From Flavobacterium dankookense (lineage in GTDB: Bacteria > Bacteroidota > Bacteroidia > Flavobacteriales > Flavobacteriaceae): DNA of 64,000 nucleotides. The stretch covers positions 124,001 to 188,000 of the forward strand of contig NZ_SNXR01000015.1 of assembly GCF_004362665.1 (NCBI RefSeq). The letters are read 5' to 3'. Shown piece after piece: positions 26,745 to 36,070 of the stretch. Positions within the stretch are counted from its first letter, which is position 1; every line of letters starts with the position of its first letter. The notes beneath the pieces are model-generated. The model searched no databases. It was not told the DNA's origin and was given only the letters and a program-made list of their open reading frames with translations. Both the position numbers and the translations under genes were made by a program.

Positions 26745-28283
26745 ATGGCAGGAGGAAAATTAACCCCTAGACAGAAGATGATTAACCTGATGTACTTGGT
26801 ATTCATCGCAATGTTGGCACTTAACATGTCAAAAGAAGTATTATCTGCTTTTGGATTGATGAACGAAAAATTTGACGCATCAAATCAAAGTGCAGTTAAA
26901 ACAAATGCTGATATGTTAGCAGCACTTGAGAAAAAAGGTTCTGAAGATGCAAACTTTACTCAAGCAGCAGCAGAATCTAAAAAGGTTGCTACTATAACAA
27001 AAGGTTTTTATGAATATCTTGATGCGCTTAAGGCTGATGCTGTAGGTGAGACACAAGTTGATGAAGAAACTGGAAAATTACCTTACGAGGCTATGGATAA
27101 AGGTGACTTGATCGATGAAAGATGGTTCGAAGGTGATGGTTATTCACCTAAAGGTAAGGAAATCGAAGCTAAGTTCACTCAATACGTTGCTGATATTAAA
27201 TCAGTAATTGGGAACAACTCAAAATTAAAAGGAGTTTTAGCTGAGGTTACTTCAAAATTTAATATGGCTGATGTAAAAGATGGTGATGGAGTTACAAAAA
27301 AATATCTTGATTATCATTTCAAAGGTTTTCCTTCAATTTCATCTTTGACAAAGATTACTTCTTTCCAAAATGACGTAAAAAAGGCTGAAGCTGATATTTA
27401 CAGTATTTTATTAGGAAAAGCTGCTGTTGAAGCATCTTCTATGAGTAAATATACTGCTTTGGTTGTTTTAGAAAAGAGTGCTTATTTCCAAGGTGAAGAA
27501 GTTAAAGGTAAAGTAGTTTTAGGTCGTTATGACGAAAATACTAAACCAACTTCATTCCAAGGTCCAGGTAAAATTGTTAATGGTCAAGCTGTTATTTCGA
27601 TGACTGCTGGTGCTGTTGGTGAGCAAAATATTAGTGGTAAATTTACATTCCTTGAAGATGGAAAAACAATCCCACTACCATTCGAAGGTAAATACGTGGT
27701 TGTTCCTCGTCCTAATTCTGCAAATATCTCTGCTGATAAAATGAACGTTGTTTATAGAGGTTTACCAAATCCTATGACTATTTCATTTGCAGGTATCGGT
27801 GATAACTTTGTAAATGCTTCTGCACCAGGTTTATCAAAAGCTGGTGGAAATGGGAAATATAACTTAAATCCTGGCGCTGGTACTGAAGTAACAGTATCTG
27901 TTACGGGTAAAATGAATGATGGTAAAACAGTTTCTGATAAAAAAGTATTTAGAATTAAAAATATTCCTGCGCCTGCTGGAGCTATTGGAGGTGGAACCGG
28001 AGTTCAGAAAGGAGCTAAGTCTCGTTTAGAAGTTTCACAAGTATCTGCTAAATTAAATGACTTTTTATATGATTTGAATTTCCAAGTAACTCAGTTTACA
28101 TTTAAAGTTCCAGGTCAACCTGCAATTGTTGTAAATGGTGATAGAGTTGATGGAAGATGTAAAGCTGCACTTGCTAGAGTTACAAGAGGTGATCAGGTTA
28201 CCATTTCTGATATAAAAACTAAGGTTGTTGGAGCTAGTATAATTGTTCCTACTGCTGCACCAGTAATTTACGAAATACAATAA
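26745..28283 (+). CDS. gldM: type IX secretion motor protein GldM
   Basis: A 512-residue inner-membrane protein: one N-terminal helix (about residues 10-30, in MAGGKLTPRQKMINLMYLVF) that sits in the GldL ring, then a long periplasmic part of helical and beta domains reaching the GldK/GldN ring. A Gly/Pro-rich hinge lies near 405-425 (IPAPAGAIGGGTGVQKG). It couples the motor to the outer-membrane ring. Length is normal and neighbours are in standard order. Confidence 0.97.
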   Translation: MAGGKLTPRQKMINLMYLVFIAMLALNMSKEVLSAFGLMNEKFDASNQSAVKTNADMLAALEKKGSEDANFTQAAAESKKVATITKGFYEYLDALKADAVGETQVDEETGKLPYEAMDKGDLIDERWFEGDGYSPKGKEIEAKFTQYVADIKSVIGNNSKLKGVLAEVTSKFNMADVKDGDGVTKKYLDYHFKGFPSISSLTKITSFQNDVKKAEADIYSILLGKAAVEASSMSKYTALVVLEKSAYFQGEEVKGKVVLGRYDENTKPTSFQGPGKIVNGQAVISMTAGAVGEQNISGKFTFLEDGKTIPLPFEGKYVVVPRPNSANISADKMNVVYRGLPNPMTISFAGIGDNFVNASAPGLSKAGGNGKYNLNPGAGTEVTVSVTGKMNDGKTVSDKKVFRIKNIPAPAGAIGGGTGVQKGAKSRLEVSQVSAKLNDFLYDLNFQVTQFTFKVPGQPAIVVNGDRVDGRCKAALARVTRGDQVTISDIKTKVVGASIIVPTAAPVIYEIQ

Positions 28284-28329
28284 TAATTTGAGTTAGAATT
28301 ACCTACTTAAATAACTTATAATTAAAATT

Positions 28330-29244
28330 ATGAAAATTAAAAATCTTTTATTCGTTGTATTGGCTACAGTTGGTTCTTTTACAGTATCAGCGCAGTCGAA
28401 TCTGTTGAATGCCAAAACTCCTGAGGAAATTGGTAAGAAGACAGCAGCTCAATTAAACTCTGACAATGATAAACCATTACCTTATGGATATGTGCATGAT
28501 AGAGATGTCTTAATGGGTAAAACGATTTGGGAATTTATTGATATTGATGAGAGAATTAATTTTCCTCTTTATTATCCAATAGATACAGCCTTTGTGGGAA
28601 AAGAAAGAAGATCTTTATTTGATGTTTTAGTTAAAAATATTAAGAATGGTAAGATAACTGAAGTATATGCTGACGATTATTTCAACACGAAAAAAACGTT
28701 AAGTGATATGAGTTCATCTTTCAGATATACTGATACTATCCAAGCTGGATTTGATGAAATCAATAATTTTTATGATGATTATAAGTCTGGAAGAAAAGTT
28801 TTAGATAAGCAGTTTATCAATCAACAAGATTTAACAGCTCAAGATATTTCTGGATACAAAATTAAAGGATATTGGTATTTTGACAAGCGTCAAGGTGAGC
28901 TAAAGTACCGACTATTAGCTATTTGTCCTGTTACTCCTGAAGCTCGTGATATTGGAAAAGATAATCCAGATGTTATTGATTTGTTCTGGGTTTATTTCCC
29001 AGCAATCAGAGATGTATTGCACGAAGCCAAAGCTTTTAATGATAAAAACTCTGCAATGCCAATTACTTTTGATCACTTGTTGAATTCACGACGATTTAAT
29101 GGTTCTATTTACAAAGAAGAAAATGTATATGGCGATAGAGAAATCCAACAATACATGAAGGAGAACTCTCAAAACCAATTATTAGAGTCAGAACGTATAA
29201 AAGAAAAGATTCGTAGTTTTGAATCGGATATGTGGAATTACTAA
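28330..29244 (+). CDS. gldN: type IX secretion / gliding protein GldN
   Basis: A periplasmic ring component (PorN family) that partners GldK. The 304-residue protein has a signal peptide ending near residue 22 (TVSAQ). Family-typical segments include DRDVLMGKTIWEFIDIDERIN and the C-terminal TFDHLLNSRRFNGSIYKEEN. It ends the operon, followed by a strong terminator. No paralogue such as gldO is next to it. Confidence 0.96.
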   Translation: MKIKNLLFVVLATVGSFTVSAQSNLLNAKTPEEIGKKTAAQLNSDNDKPLPYGYVHDRDVLMGKTIWEFIDIDERINFPLYYPIDTAFVGKERRSLFDVLVKNIKNGKITEVYADDYFNTKKTLSDMSSSFRYTDTIQAGFDEINNFYDDYKSGRKVLDKQFINQQDLTAQDISGYKIKGYWYFDKRQGELKYRLLAICPVTPEARDIGKDNPDVIDLFWVYFPAIRDVLHEAKAFNDKNSAMPITFDHLLNSRRFNGSIYKEENVYGDREIQQYMKENSQNQLLESERIKEKIRSFESDMWNY

Positions 29245-29266
29245 TTCAGATTTTAATTTAAAATAT

Positions 29267-29303
29267 AAAACTCTTCTCGTTGAAAAACGGTGAAGAGTTT
29301 TTT
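29267..29303 (+). terminator. terminator of the gldKLMN operon
   Basis: AAACTCTTC pairs with GAAGAGTTT, and an inner CGTT/AACG pairing leaves a small loop. A run of T follows. It separates gldN from the oxidoreductase gene. Confidence 0.85.
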
Positions 29304-29317
29304 TTAGTTTATAACTT

Positions 29318-30394
29318 ATGCTTGATTATATTATTGTTGGTTCAGGTTTGGCTGGAATTGCTTTTGCAGAAACACTCTTGCAAAACAATAAAACATTTGT
29401 TGTTTTTGATGATCACTCTCAAAATTCAACAACGATTGCTGGCGGTTTGTATAATCCAGTTATCTTGAAACGTTTTAGTGAAGTATGGAATGCAAAAGAA
29501 CAAATTCACATTGCTGATATTTTTTATAAAGCTTTAGAAGTCAAATTGAATTGTAAGTTGGATTATAAACTTCCAATTTATAGAAAATTTTTCTCTGTTG
29601 AAGAGCAGAATAATTGGTTTTCAGCTTCTGATAAGCCTAATTTATCACCATTTCTTTCGACCGATATTGTTCACAAAAAATATAATGCAATTGATTCGCC
29701 ATTTGGTTATGGTGAAGTTTTGCAAACGGGTTATGTTGACACAAAACTCTTATTTCGGATTTACCAAAGTTATCTTCAAAGTTTAAATCTACTTATTGAG
29801 GAAAATTTTGATTATGATTTACTCAATATTAATGAAGATGGAATAAACTACAAGAACTATAAAGCCAAAAACATTGTCTTTGCCGAAGGTTTTGGGATGC
29901 ATTCTAACCCATTTTTTAATTATTTGCCATTGGATGGAACAAAAGGAGAATTGTTTATTATTAAAGCGCCTAATTTGAATTTGGATGTAATTATAAACAC
30001 AAGTGTTTTTATTTTGCCTCTTGGCAATGATTTATTCAAAATTGGTGCTACGTATCATTGGGAAGATAAAACCAATAATCCAACTGAAGCAGGAAAGCTA
30101 GAACTTCTCGAAAGGATTAGAGAAATTTTAAATTGTGATTTTGAAATTGTGGAACATGTTGCAGGTGTTCGTCCTACAGTTAGAGATAGAAGACCACTAT
30201 TAGGTTCTAATCCACAACACAAAAATCTTCACATATTAAACGGACTTGGAACTCGTGGAGTAATGCTTGCTCCATCAATGGCTTTGGATTTATTTAATTT
30301 TATCGAAAATAACAAACCACTTGATAAGTCAATTGATGTAAAAAGATATGCTACTTTATTCCAGCATTTTTATCATAATGCACGAAAATATTAA
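29318..30394 (+). CDS. FAD-dependent oxidoreductase (D-amino-acid oxidase fold)
   Basis: A 358-residue cytoplasmic flavoprotein. The N-terminal dinucleotide-binding motif VGSGLAGIAFAETL is at residues 7-20, and a C-terminal FAD-contact segment (GVRPTVRDRRPLLG) is followed by LNGLGTRGVMLAPSMA. This layout fits the DAO/ThiO group; the substrate is unknown. The 3' end overlaps the convergent DUF983 gene by 44 bases. I recall a similar gene after gldN in other Flavobacteriia, but no functional link to gliding is shown. Confidence 0.88.
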   Translation: MLDYIIVGSGLAGIAFAETLLQNNKTFVVFDDHSQNSTTIAGGLYNPVILKRFSEVWNAKEQIHIADIFYKALEVKLNCKLDYKLPIYRKFFSVEEQNNWFSASDKPNLSPFLSTDIVHKKYNAIDSPFGYGEVLQTGYVDTKLLFRIYQSYLQSLNLLIEENFDYDLLNINEDGINYKNYKAKNIVFAEGFGMHSNPFFNYLPLDGTKGELFIIKAPNLNLDVIINTSVFILPLGNDLFKIGATYHWEDKTNNPTEAGKLELLERIREILNCDFEIVEHVAGVRPTVRDRRPLLGSNPQHKNLHILNGLGTRGVMLAPSMALDLFNFIENNKPLDKSIDVKRYATLFQHFYHNARKY

Positions 30395-30734
30395 TATAAA
30401 TATTTCTGGCTAGTCTTGCGGTTATTGGTGCCAAACCAAGTAGTGAAATTATAATTGCAATAAAGGACTGAACTAAATTTAATCCAAAAAAAACATTTGA
30501 AACGATAAAAGCTGCAACGCCTATGGCAACCGTTAATCCATAGCTAACATACATTGCACCATAAAAAAACGAAGGTTCTATGCTGTATTGCAGTCCACAA
30601 TGGCTACAATTATCATGCATTTGGTACAGTTTTGAAATTTTGTATGGATTTTTTTCAACATACATCGATTCATTTTGACATCGTGGACAACTTCCTGTTA
30701 AAATGCTATTTAATTTGGATCCTTTTTTTAACAT
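30351..30734 (-). CDS. DUF983 family membrane protein
   Basis: A protein of about 127 residues. It has a zinc-ribbon-like N terminus with two Cys-x2-Cys pairs (CPRCQNE and CSHCGLQ), then two membrane helices (about residues 68-90 and 93-112). This is the DUF983 layout. I use the ATG at 30734 rather than a TTG two codons upstream. Its last 44 bases overlap the oxidoreductase gene on the opposite strand. The function is unknown. Confidence 0.85.
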   Translation of the reverse strand: MLKKGSKLNSILTGSCPRCQNESMYVEKNPYKISKLYQMHDNCSHCGLQYSIEPSFFYGAMYVSYGLTVAIGVAAFIVSNVFFGLNLVQSFIAIIISLLGLAPITARLARNIYINIFVHYDKNAGIK

Positions 30735-30844
30735 TTGCAAAATAGTATTTCACCATTATTTGGTGTTGCAAATTTACGGTTAATAAGGTGATTTGAATTG
30801 TCTTTTTGTCTTAAAAATCAAAATCTTTTAATAATTTACGGTTA

Positions 30845-32749
30845 ATGTTAAATATTCACAATTTGTCGGTTTCGTTTGGTGGAGAATATCTTTTTGAAGA
30901 AGTAACTTTTCGCATGGGGTCAGGCGATAGAGTTGGTCTTGTTGGAAAAAATGGTGCGGGAAAATCAACGATGTTAAAAATTCTAGCAGGTGATTTTAAA
31001 CCCGATTCTGGACAAATTGCAACAGAAAAAGAAGTTAGAATTGGTTTTTTACGTCAAGATATTGATTTTGAACAAGGCAGAACAGTGCTTGAAGAAGCTT
31101 ATCAAGCTTTTACAGATATTCAAGAAGTTGAACGTAAATTAGAACAAATCAATCATCAATTGGTTACTAGAACCGATTATGAAAGTGAAGAATACAGCCA
31201 AATCATTGAAGATTTATCCGATTACACTCATCGATTTGAGTTGTTAGGCGGTTATAATTATGTTGGCGATACCGAAAAAATTCTTTTGGGATTGGGTTTT
31301 AAAAGAGAAGTTTTTAATAATCAAACGGAAACTTTTTCTGGCGGATGGAGAATGCGTATTGAATTAGCGAAATTATTATTGCAAGCCAACGATATTTTGC
31401 TACTTGATGAGCCAACCAATCACTTGGATATTGAAAGTATAATTTGGCTCGAAAGTTTTTTAAGAAATTATCAAGGTGTTGTTGTGATTGTTTCACACGA
31501 TAAGATGTTTTTGGATAACGTTACCAATAGAACGATAGAAATTTCTCTTGGAAAAGCTTATGATTTCAACAAACCCTATTCGCAATATTTGGAGTTACGT
31601 CATGAAATCAGAGAGAAGCAATTGGCAACACAAAAAAATCAAGCCAAGAAAATTGAAGAAACAGAAAAATTAATCGAAAAGTTTAGAGCAAAAGCATCAA
31701 AAGCTTCGATGGCACAATCACTTATTAAAAAGTTAGACAAAGTTGAACGAATTGAAGTTGATGAAGATGATAATTCGGTTATGAATATTTCGTTTCCAGT
31801 TTCAAAAGTGCCTGGAAAAGTGGTTATCGAAGCTGTAAATGTCACAAAAAAATATGGTGACAACACTATTTTAAAAGACATTAATTTACTTGTTGAACGC
31901 GGAAGTAAAATTGCTTTCGTTGGTCAAAACGGTCAAGGAAAATCTACTTTTATTAAAGCATTGGTTAACGAATTTGAATATCAAGGTGATATAAAATTGG
32001 GACATAATGTACAAGTGGGTTATTTTGCTCAAAATCAAGCCGAATATTTAGATGGTGAAATTACTTTATTACGAACTATGGAAGATGCGGCTACGGATAT
32101 GAATCGTTCAAAAGTGCGAGATATGTTGGGTTCATTCTTATTTCGTGGTGATGATGTAGAGAAAAAAGTAAAAGTACTTTCGGGTGGCGAACGTAATCGT
32201 TTGGCATTGTGTAAATTATTGTTGCAACCTATCAATGTTTTGTTGATGGATGAGCCAACTAATCACTTGGACATTAAATCAAAAAATGTATTGAAAGCGG
32301 CATTGCAAAAATTTGAAGGAACATTGCTTTTAGTTTCTCACGATAGGGATTTTTTGCAAGGAATGTCAAACATTGTTTATGAATTTAAAGATCAAAAAAT
32401 AAAAGAATATCTTGGCGATATTAATTATTTCTTAGAACAACGAAACGCAATGAATATGCGTGAAATTGAAAAGAAAGATACGGTGAAACAAGAGGTAAAG
32501 GTTGAAAAGAAAAACCTCTCTTTTGAAGAACAAAAGTCGCAAAAAGCCTTGCAAAATAAATTATCAAAAATTGAAAGTCAAATTCAACAATTAGAGAAAG
32601 ACATTCAACATGATGACAAAGCGTTGGCTTCAAATTATAATAAGCACATTGAAGATGCCCATTTTTTTGCAGCATACGAAAAGAAAAAAGTTGAACTAGA
32701 AAAACTTCTTGAAGATTGGGAAGCAGTTCAACTGGAATTAGAAGGTTAG
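30845..32749 (+). CDS. ABC-F family ATPase
   Basis: A 634-residue cytoplasmic protein with two ABC domains and no membrane part. Walker A motifs are GKNGAGKST (near 35) and GQNGQGKST (near 360), signatures are SGGWRMR and SGGERNR, and both Walker B motifs read DEPTNHLD. The charged linker between domains and a C-terminal coiled coil (about 545-632) fit the Uup/YdiF-type ABC-F group, which act on ribosomes or DNA. An antibiotic-resistance role is possible for the family but not indicated here. Confidence 0.95.
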   Translation: MLNIHNLSVSFGGEYLFEEVTFRMGSGDRVGLVGKNGAGKSTMLKILAGDFKPDSGQIATEKEVRIGFLRQDIDFEQGRTVLEEAYQAFTDIQEVERKLEQINHQLVTRTDYESEEYSQIIEDLSDYTHRFELLGGYNYVGDTEKILLGLGFKREVFNNQTETFSGGWRMRIELAKLLLQANDILLLDEPTNHLDIESIIWLESFLRNYQGVVVIVSHDKMFLDNVTNRTIEISLGKAYDFNKPYSQYLELRHEIREKQLATQKNQAKKIEETEKLIEKFRAKASKASMAQSLIKKLDKVERIEVDEDDNSVMNISFPVSKVPGKVVIEAVNVTKKYGDNTILKDINLLVERGSKIAFVGQNGQGKSTFIKALVNEFEYQGDIKLGHNVQVGYFAQNQAEYLDGEITLLRTMEDAATDMNRSKVRDMLGSFLFRGDDVEKKVKVLSGGERNRLALCKLLLQPINVLLMDEPTNHLDIKSKNVLKAALQKFEGTLLLVSHDRDFLQGMSNIVYEFKDQKIKEYLGDINYFLEQRNAMNMREIEKKDTVKQEVKVEKKNLSFEEQKSQKALQNKLSKIESQIQQLEKDIQHDDKALASNYNKHIEDAHFFAAYEKKKVELEKLLEDWEAVQLELEG

Positions 32750-32775
32750 TTTATTACTTATTTTTTACATTTTAA

Positions 32776-33147
32776 ATGAAAAATTTGCACCTCGTTATTT
32801 CGATTATCATTGTAATTCCTGTTGCATTTTTTTATGGAATTAAACCCGATTATCTTTTTGAGGTAAGTTTGAATTCTACCGATGAATTGAATATTTTCAA
32901 AGCCATCATGGGATTGTATTTAGGGTTTGCAACTCTTTGGATTTACGGAATTCTGAAACCTACTTTTTGGAAAACAGCCACAATTTCCAATATGATTTTT
33001 ATGTTGGGCTTAGCTTTTGGAAGAATTTGCAGCATCACAGTCGACGGAATTCCAACAACAATTTTTCTTTTAGGAACTATTGGTGAATTGATTTTAGGAA
33101 TTTTTGCTTGGTATCAGTTGAAAAAACAAAAGGCTTTTTCATCATAA
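32776..33147 (+). CDS. DUF4345 family membrane protein
   Basis: A 123-residue protein of four hydrophobic helices. Typical DUF4345 features are visible: PDYLFEVSLNSTDELNIFKAI-type segment (split near residues 27-46), MGLYLGFATLWIYGI and GLAFGRICSITVDGIP. It follows the ABC-F gene by 26 bases and may be co-transcribed. The function is unknown. Confidence 0.8.
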   Translation: MKNLHLVISIIIVIPVAFFYGIKPDYLFEVSLNSTDELNIFKAIMGLYLGFATLWIYGILKPTFWKTATISNMIFMLGLAFGRICSITVDGIPTTIFLLGTIGELILGIFAWYQLKKQKAFSS

Positions 33148-33166
33148 TACTAACAATTCAACTTTT

Positions 33167-34312
33167 TTATTTAAAAGGATGTCGCTGTTGCCAAACTAAT
33201 GTTGGTTCTAATTTTGGAAAAATTTTATCAATAAATCTATTTATGAATTTATTATTGTGGTAAATAAATCCACTCATTAAAATTGGTGCTGCTCCAATCG
33301 AACTTTTTATTTCTAATGCCGTTCTGCCAAATAGTATTTTTTCAAATTGGTTTTCAATTCCAAATTTAGTCATGTTGTACAACATGTTCAGATAAAGCAT
33401 TTTCTCCTTTTGAATTTGCTCATCATAACCTAAAAAATAAGTTTCTAAAACGTTTCCGTTCAAAAGTAAAGTATGAAAGCCAACCAATTGGTTTTCGATA
33501 AAATAACCACACAAAATAAATCGGTTTCCGCATTGTTTCTTAAAAGTAGAAAAATGTTTTTTATCCAAAAAGAAAGTGTTGAATGGAGCATTTTTAGCTA
33601 CATAATAATACAATTGATAAATGCGTTCTTCGTTAAAAATGATTTCTTCAAGCGATAATTCTTTGACGATAACACCATCACTTTTTTTCAAAGCACGTTT
33701 GTATTGGTCTCGATATTTTTTTGAAAAAGCCGCTACATAATCATCGTTGGTTTTCCAATGGTTTGGGAGTTCAAAAATCATGTTGGGTTGGGCTGTAAAC
33801 TCATACATTGATGCAAACTCATTTTTTTTGAGTTCTTTTGCGCCATTTTCATAAAAATCTTTAAATGAAACAATGTGAATAGTTGTTCCTTCATTCCTAA
33901 AATAGCTGATGATTTCGTTGGCACAATCTAAAAGAAGTTTGCTTATTTCTTTATAGCTTATTTTTTTTTTGAATGTATAACCGTTTTGTCCAGTTATCAT
34001 ATTGTTGCCGAGAAACAAAACATGAGAAGCGAAATTTTTAAAAATAAAATTCCGAATAAACGTTTTTAAACATTTATCGCGTTCGCCAAACGATTCAAGT
34101 TTGTTTAAATTTAAATATTGTGCTAAGGCAACACCAATTAATTGTGTTTCTTCAAAAATTCCAATGTAAAAACATTGCATATTGGTTGGTGCCGAACTTT
34201 CTAAAACTTCTAAATAAGCTTTTTGGAGAAAAGCATTATCAATAGCAACATCATCCCATGAATTAGGAAGTGAAGCAATTGAGGTGTAAATTTTTAGAGA
34301 ATAAGTATTCAA
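33167..34312 (-). CDS. GNAT/FemAB-like acyltransferase family protein
   Basis: A 381-residue cytoplasmic protein. The C-terminal half resembles the FemAB-like part of the acetyltransferase superfamily: RDQYKRALKKSDGVIVKEL, then FILCGYFIENQLVGFHTLLL, and LYLNMLYNMTKFGIENQFEK. Such proteins transfer amino acids or acyl groups. The start is TTG; the N terminus (NTYSLKIYTSIASLP) reads as genuine protein and no ATG is close. The substrate is unknown. It stands alone between two other genes. Confidence 0.7.
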   Translation of the reverse strand: MNTYSLKIYTSIASLPNSWDDVAIDNAFLQKAYLEVLESSAPTNMQCFYIGIFEETQLIGVALAQYLNLNKLESFGERDKCLKTFIRNFIFKNFASHVLFLGNNMITGQNGYTFKKKISYKEISKLLLDCANEIISYFRNEGTTIHIVSFKDFYENGAKELKKNEFASMYEFTAQPNMIFELPNHWKTNDDYVAAFSKKYRDQYKRALKKSDGVIVKELSLEEIIFNEERIYQLYYYVAKNAPFNTFFLDKKHFSTFKKQCGNRFILCGYFIENQLVGFHTLLLNGNVLETYFLGYDEQIQKEKMLYLNMLYNMTKFGIENQFEKILFGRTALEIKSSIGAAPILMSGFIYHNNKFINRFIDKIFPKLEPTLVWQQRHPFK

Positions 34313-34320
34313 AGTAAAAA

Positions 34321-34348
34321 AAATCGCTCCACAAATGTAGAGCGATTT
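34321..34348 (-). terminator. terminator after the DUF1761 gene
   Basis: AAATCGCTC pairs with GAGCGATTT around a ten-base loop, with A/T tracts either side. It follows the stop of the minus-strand DUF1761 gene. Confidence 0.8.
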
Positions 34349-34367
34349 GTATTAAAAAAAATGTTAA

Positions 34368-34856
34368 TTATTTCCAACCACAGATAATTGCACCCATAAT
34401 CGTTAGAGAAACCATCCAATATCCTGAAGTAATTAGAATGTATTTCCAAGATTTTTGTTCAAAAAGGCTATTAATTGCGGTTATTGGCAGCACAAAAAAT
34501 AATCCAGTCATAAATCCATGTAAAGCGCCATGTTGAAAAGTTCGGAATGCATCACCATAGTCTGCTAAGAAAGCTGCATATGATGGTTTAGCTGTTGCTA
34601 CAAATTCTGGACCACCAATCATTCCTAATGCGCCAAACTGATGTATAACTAATACTGGCAACAAAAAAGACAACATCAATGAATAAAAAATAGTCAGTCC
34701 AAAAACCTTTATCATATTTGATTTTTGAGCTTTTTCTTCTGTCATTCCGGTTTCTTTCATCCAAATTGTTCCAAAAACTTTTGGATTGTACCAGATTGCT
34801 CCAACTAAAAGTGTCACTAAAGAAGACACTAAAACTGCGTAAAAATTAAATGGCAT
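34368..34856 (-). CDS. DUF1761 family membrane protein
   Basis: About 162 residues with four membrane helices. The DUF1761 hallmark GAIWYNPKVFGTIWMKETG follows the first helix. I place the start at the ATG at 34856 (MPFNFYAVL), where the first helix begins; the ten-residue upstream extension looks unlike protein. The function is unknown. Confidence 0.82.
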   Translation of the reverse strand: MPFNFYAVLVSSLVTLLVGAIWYNPKVFGTIWMKETGMTEEKAQKSNMIKVFGLTIFYSLMLSFLLPVLVIHQFGALGMIGGPEFVATAKPSYAAFLADYGDAFRTFQHGALHGFMTGLFFVLPITAINSLFEQKSWKYILITSGYWMVSLTIMGAIICGWK

Positions 34857-34992
34857 AATGTTTATTTTTAATTGATTAGTAATCAAATGTAGAAAAATAA
34901 TTAAAAAAAACTTTATTTCGAATGGAATTTTAGTATTAATAATAAGAAAAATATGTAATTATATCTTAAAATAACGCATTTCATCGATAATA

Positions 34993-35024
34993 TTTGTATT
35001 TAAACGAATATCGTCTTATGTTTG
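34993..35024 (+). promoter_or_regulatory. promoter of the leucine-rich-repeat gene
   Basis: TTTG (34993-34996), a 20-base spacer and TATGTTTG (35017-35024) match the Bacteroidota consensus at both elements. It places the start of transcription near 35030, which rules out a gene start at 35022 and supports the ATG at 35055. Confidence 0.75.
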
Positions 35025-35054
35025 TACTGTCATAAACCCCAAAATAAAACTTTT

Positions 35055-35909
35055 ATGAAAACTATTTTTACCTACATCTCATTATTATTCATTTCAGTAA
35101 ATTCTTTTGCTGAGATTTCTTCAGCTGAAAAATCGGCACTTACTAAGCTTTATAAAGCAACCAATGGTTCAAAGTGGACAAAAACATGGGATTTGAAATC
35201 ACCAGTTTCAACTTGGTTTGGTGTGGAAGTGCAAAACGATAAAGTTGTTTCAATAAAATTAATAAATAACAATCTTGTTGGAGAATTACCTGCAGAGATT
35301 GGAAACTTAACTTCATTGAAAGAATTGAATTTATTTAGAAACGATTTGTCTGGAAAATTACCGGAAACATTAGGGAATTTAAAAAGTTTGTCAATTTTAA
35401 ATATCTCTTTCAATAAAATTTCAGGTCAATTGCCTGCATCATTAGCAAATGCAACACAATTGAAATCTATTGAATTACACATGAATAGACTAACAGGAGA
35501 ATTGCCTGCTAGTTATGGAAGTTTGGCGAATTTAGAAACACTTTCATTATTCAACAACGAAATTGAAGGACAAATTCCTGCAACATATTATGAGTTAAAA
35601 GCATTGAAAGTAATGTTATTGAATAGTAATAAGTTAACCGGTAAATTAGAGCCAGAAGTGGCTAATTTATCTTCACTAGAAACACTAAGTTTATTTGAAA
35701 ATAAAATGGAAGGTCAAGTTCCTTTTGATTTAGAAAAATTAGGAAATTTAAAAGAAATGAACATTTCATACAATATGTTCAATGGATTAGTTTCTAGAAA
35801 TTTATCTAAATTAGATACATTAAACATGACAATGATAAATGAACAAGGAGTTGCTACAACTCTAAAGGTTAGTATCGATAAAAATTCTGCTTATGCAGCT
35901 GATGAATAA
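35055..35909 (+). CDS. exported leucine-rich-repeat protein
   Basis: A 284-residue exported protein. The signal peptide ends near residue 18 (NSFAE). Then comes an N-terminal cap (SALTKLYKATNGSKWTKTW), typical of plant-like LRR proteins in bacteria. About eight 24-residue repeats follow, of the form LxxLxxLxLxxNxLxGxLP (GELPAEIGNLTSLKELNLF, then GKLPETLGNLKSLSILNIS). No type IX C-terminal sorting domain or membrane anchor is visible. It probably binds protein or glycan; the partner is unknown. Confidence 0.88.
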   Translation: MKTIFTYISLLFISVNSFAEISSAEKSALTKLYKATNGSKWTKTWDLKSPVSTWFGVEVQNDKVVSIKLINNNLVGELPAEIGNLTSLKELNLFRNDLSGKLPETLGNLKSLSILNISFNKISGQLPASLANATQLKSIELHMNRLTGELPASYGSLANLETLSLFNNEIEGQIPATYYELKALKVMLLNSNKLTGKLEPEVANLSSLETLSLFENKMEGQVPFDLEKLGNLKEMNISYNMFNGLVSRNLSKLDTLNMTMINEQGVATTLKVSIDKNSAYAADE

Positions 35910-35947
35910 ATACATATTTTGTTTGATTAGATTAATAGAAAGTAAAG

Positions 35948-35969
35948 AAGTCTCGAGAAATCGGGACTT
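35948..35969 (+). terminator. terminator of the leucine-rich-repeat gene
   Basis: AAGTCTCGA and TCGGGACTT form a 9-bp stem with one wobble and a GAAA loop, followed by eight T. Confidence 0.9.
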
Positions 35970-36070
35970 TTTTTTGTTTGTAGAATGTTTTTTTATCATT
36001 CTTTGATAGAATTGTATCAATGTTTTTATCGTAAATGGTCTATTTTTACAAGTACTAATTTTGAAAAACA

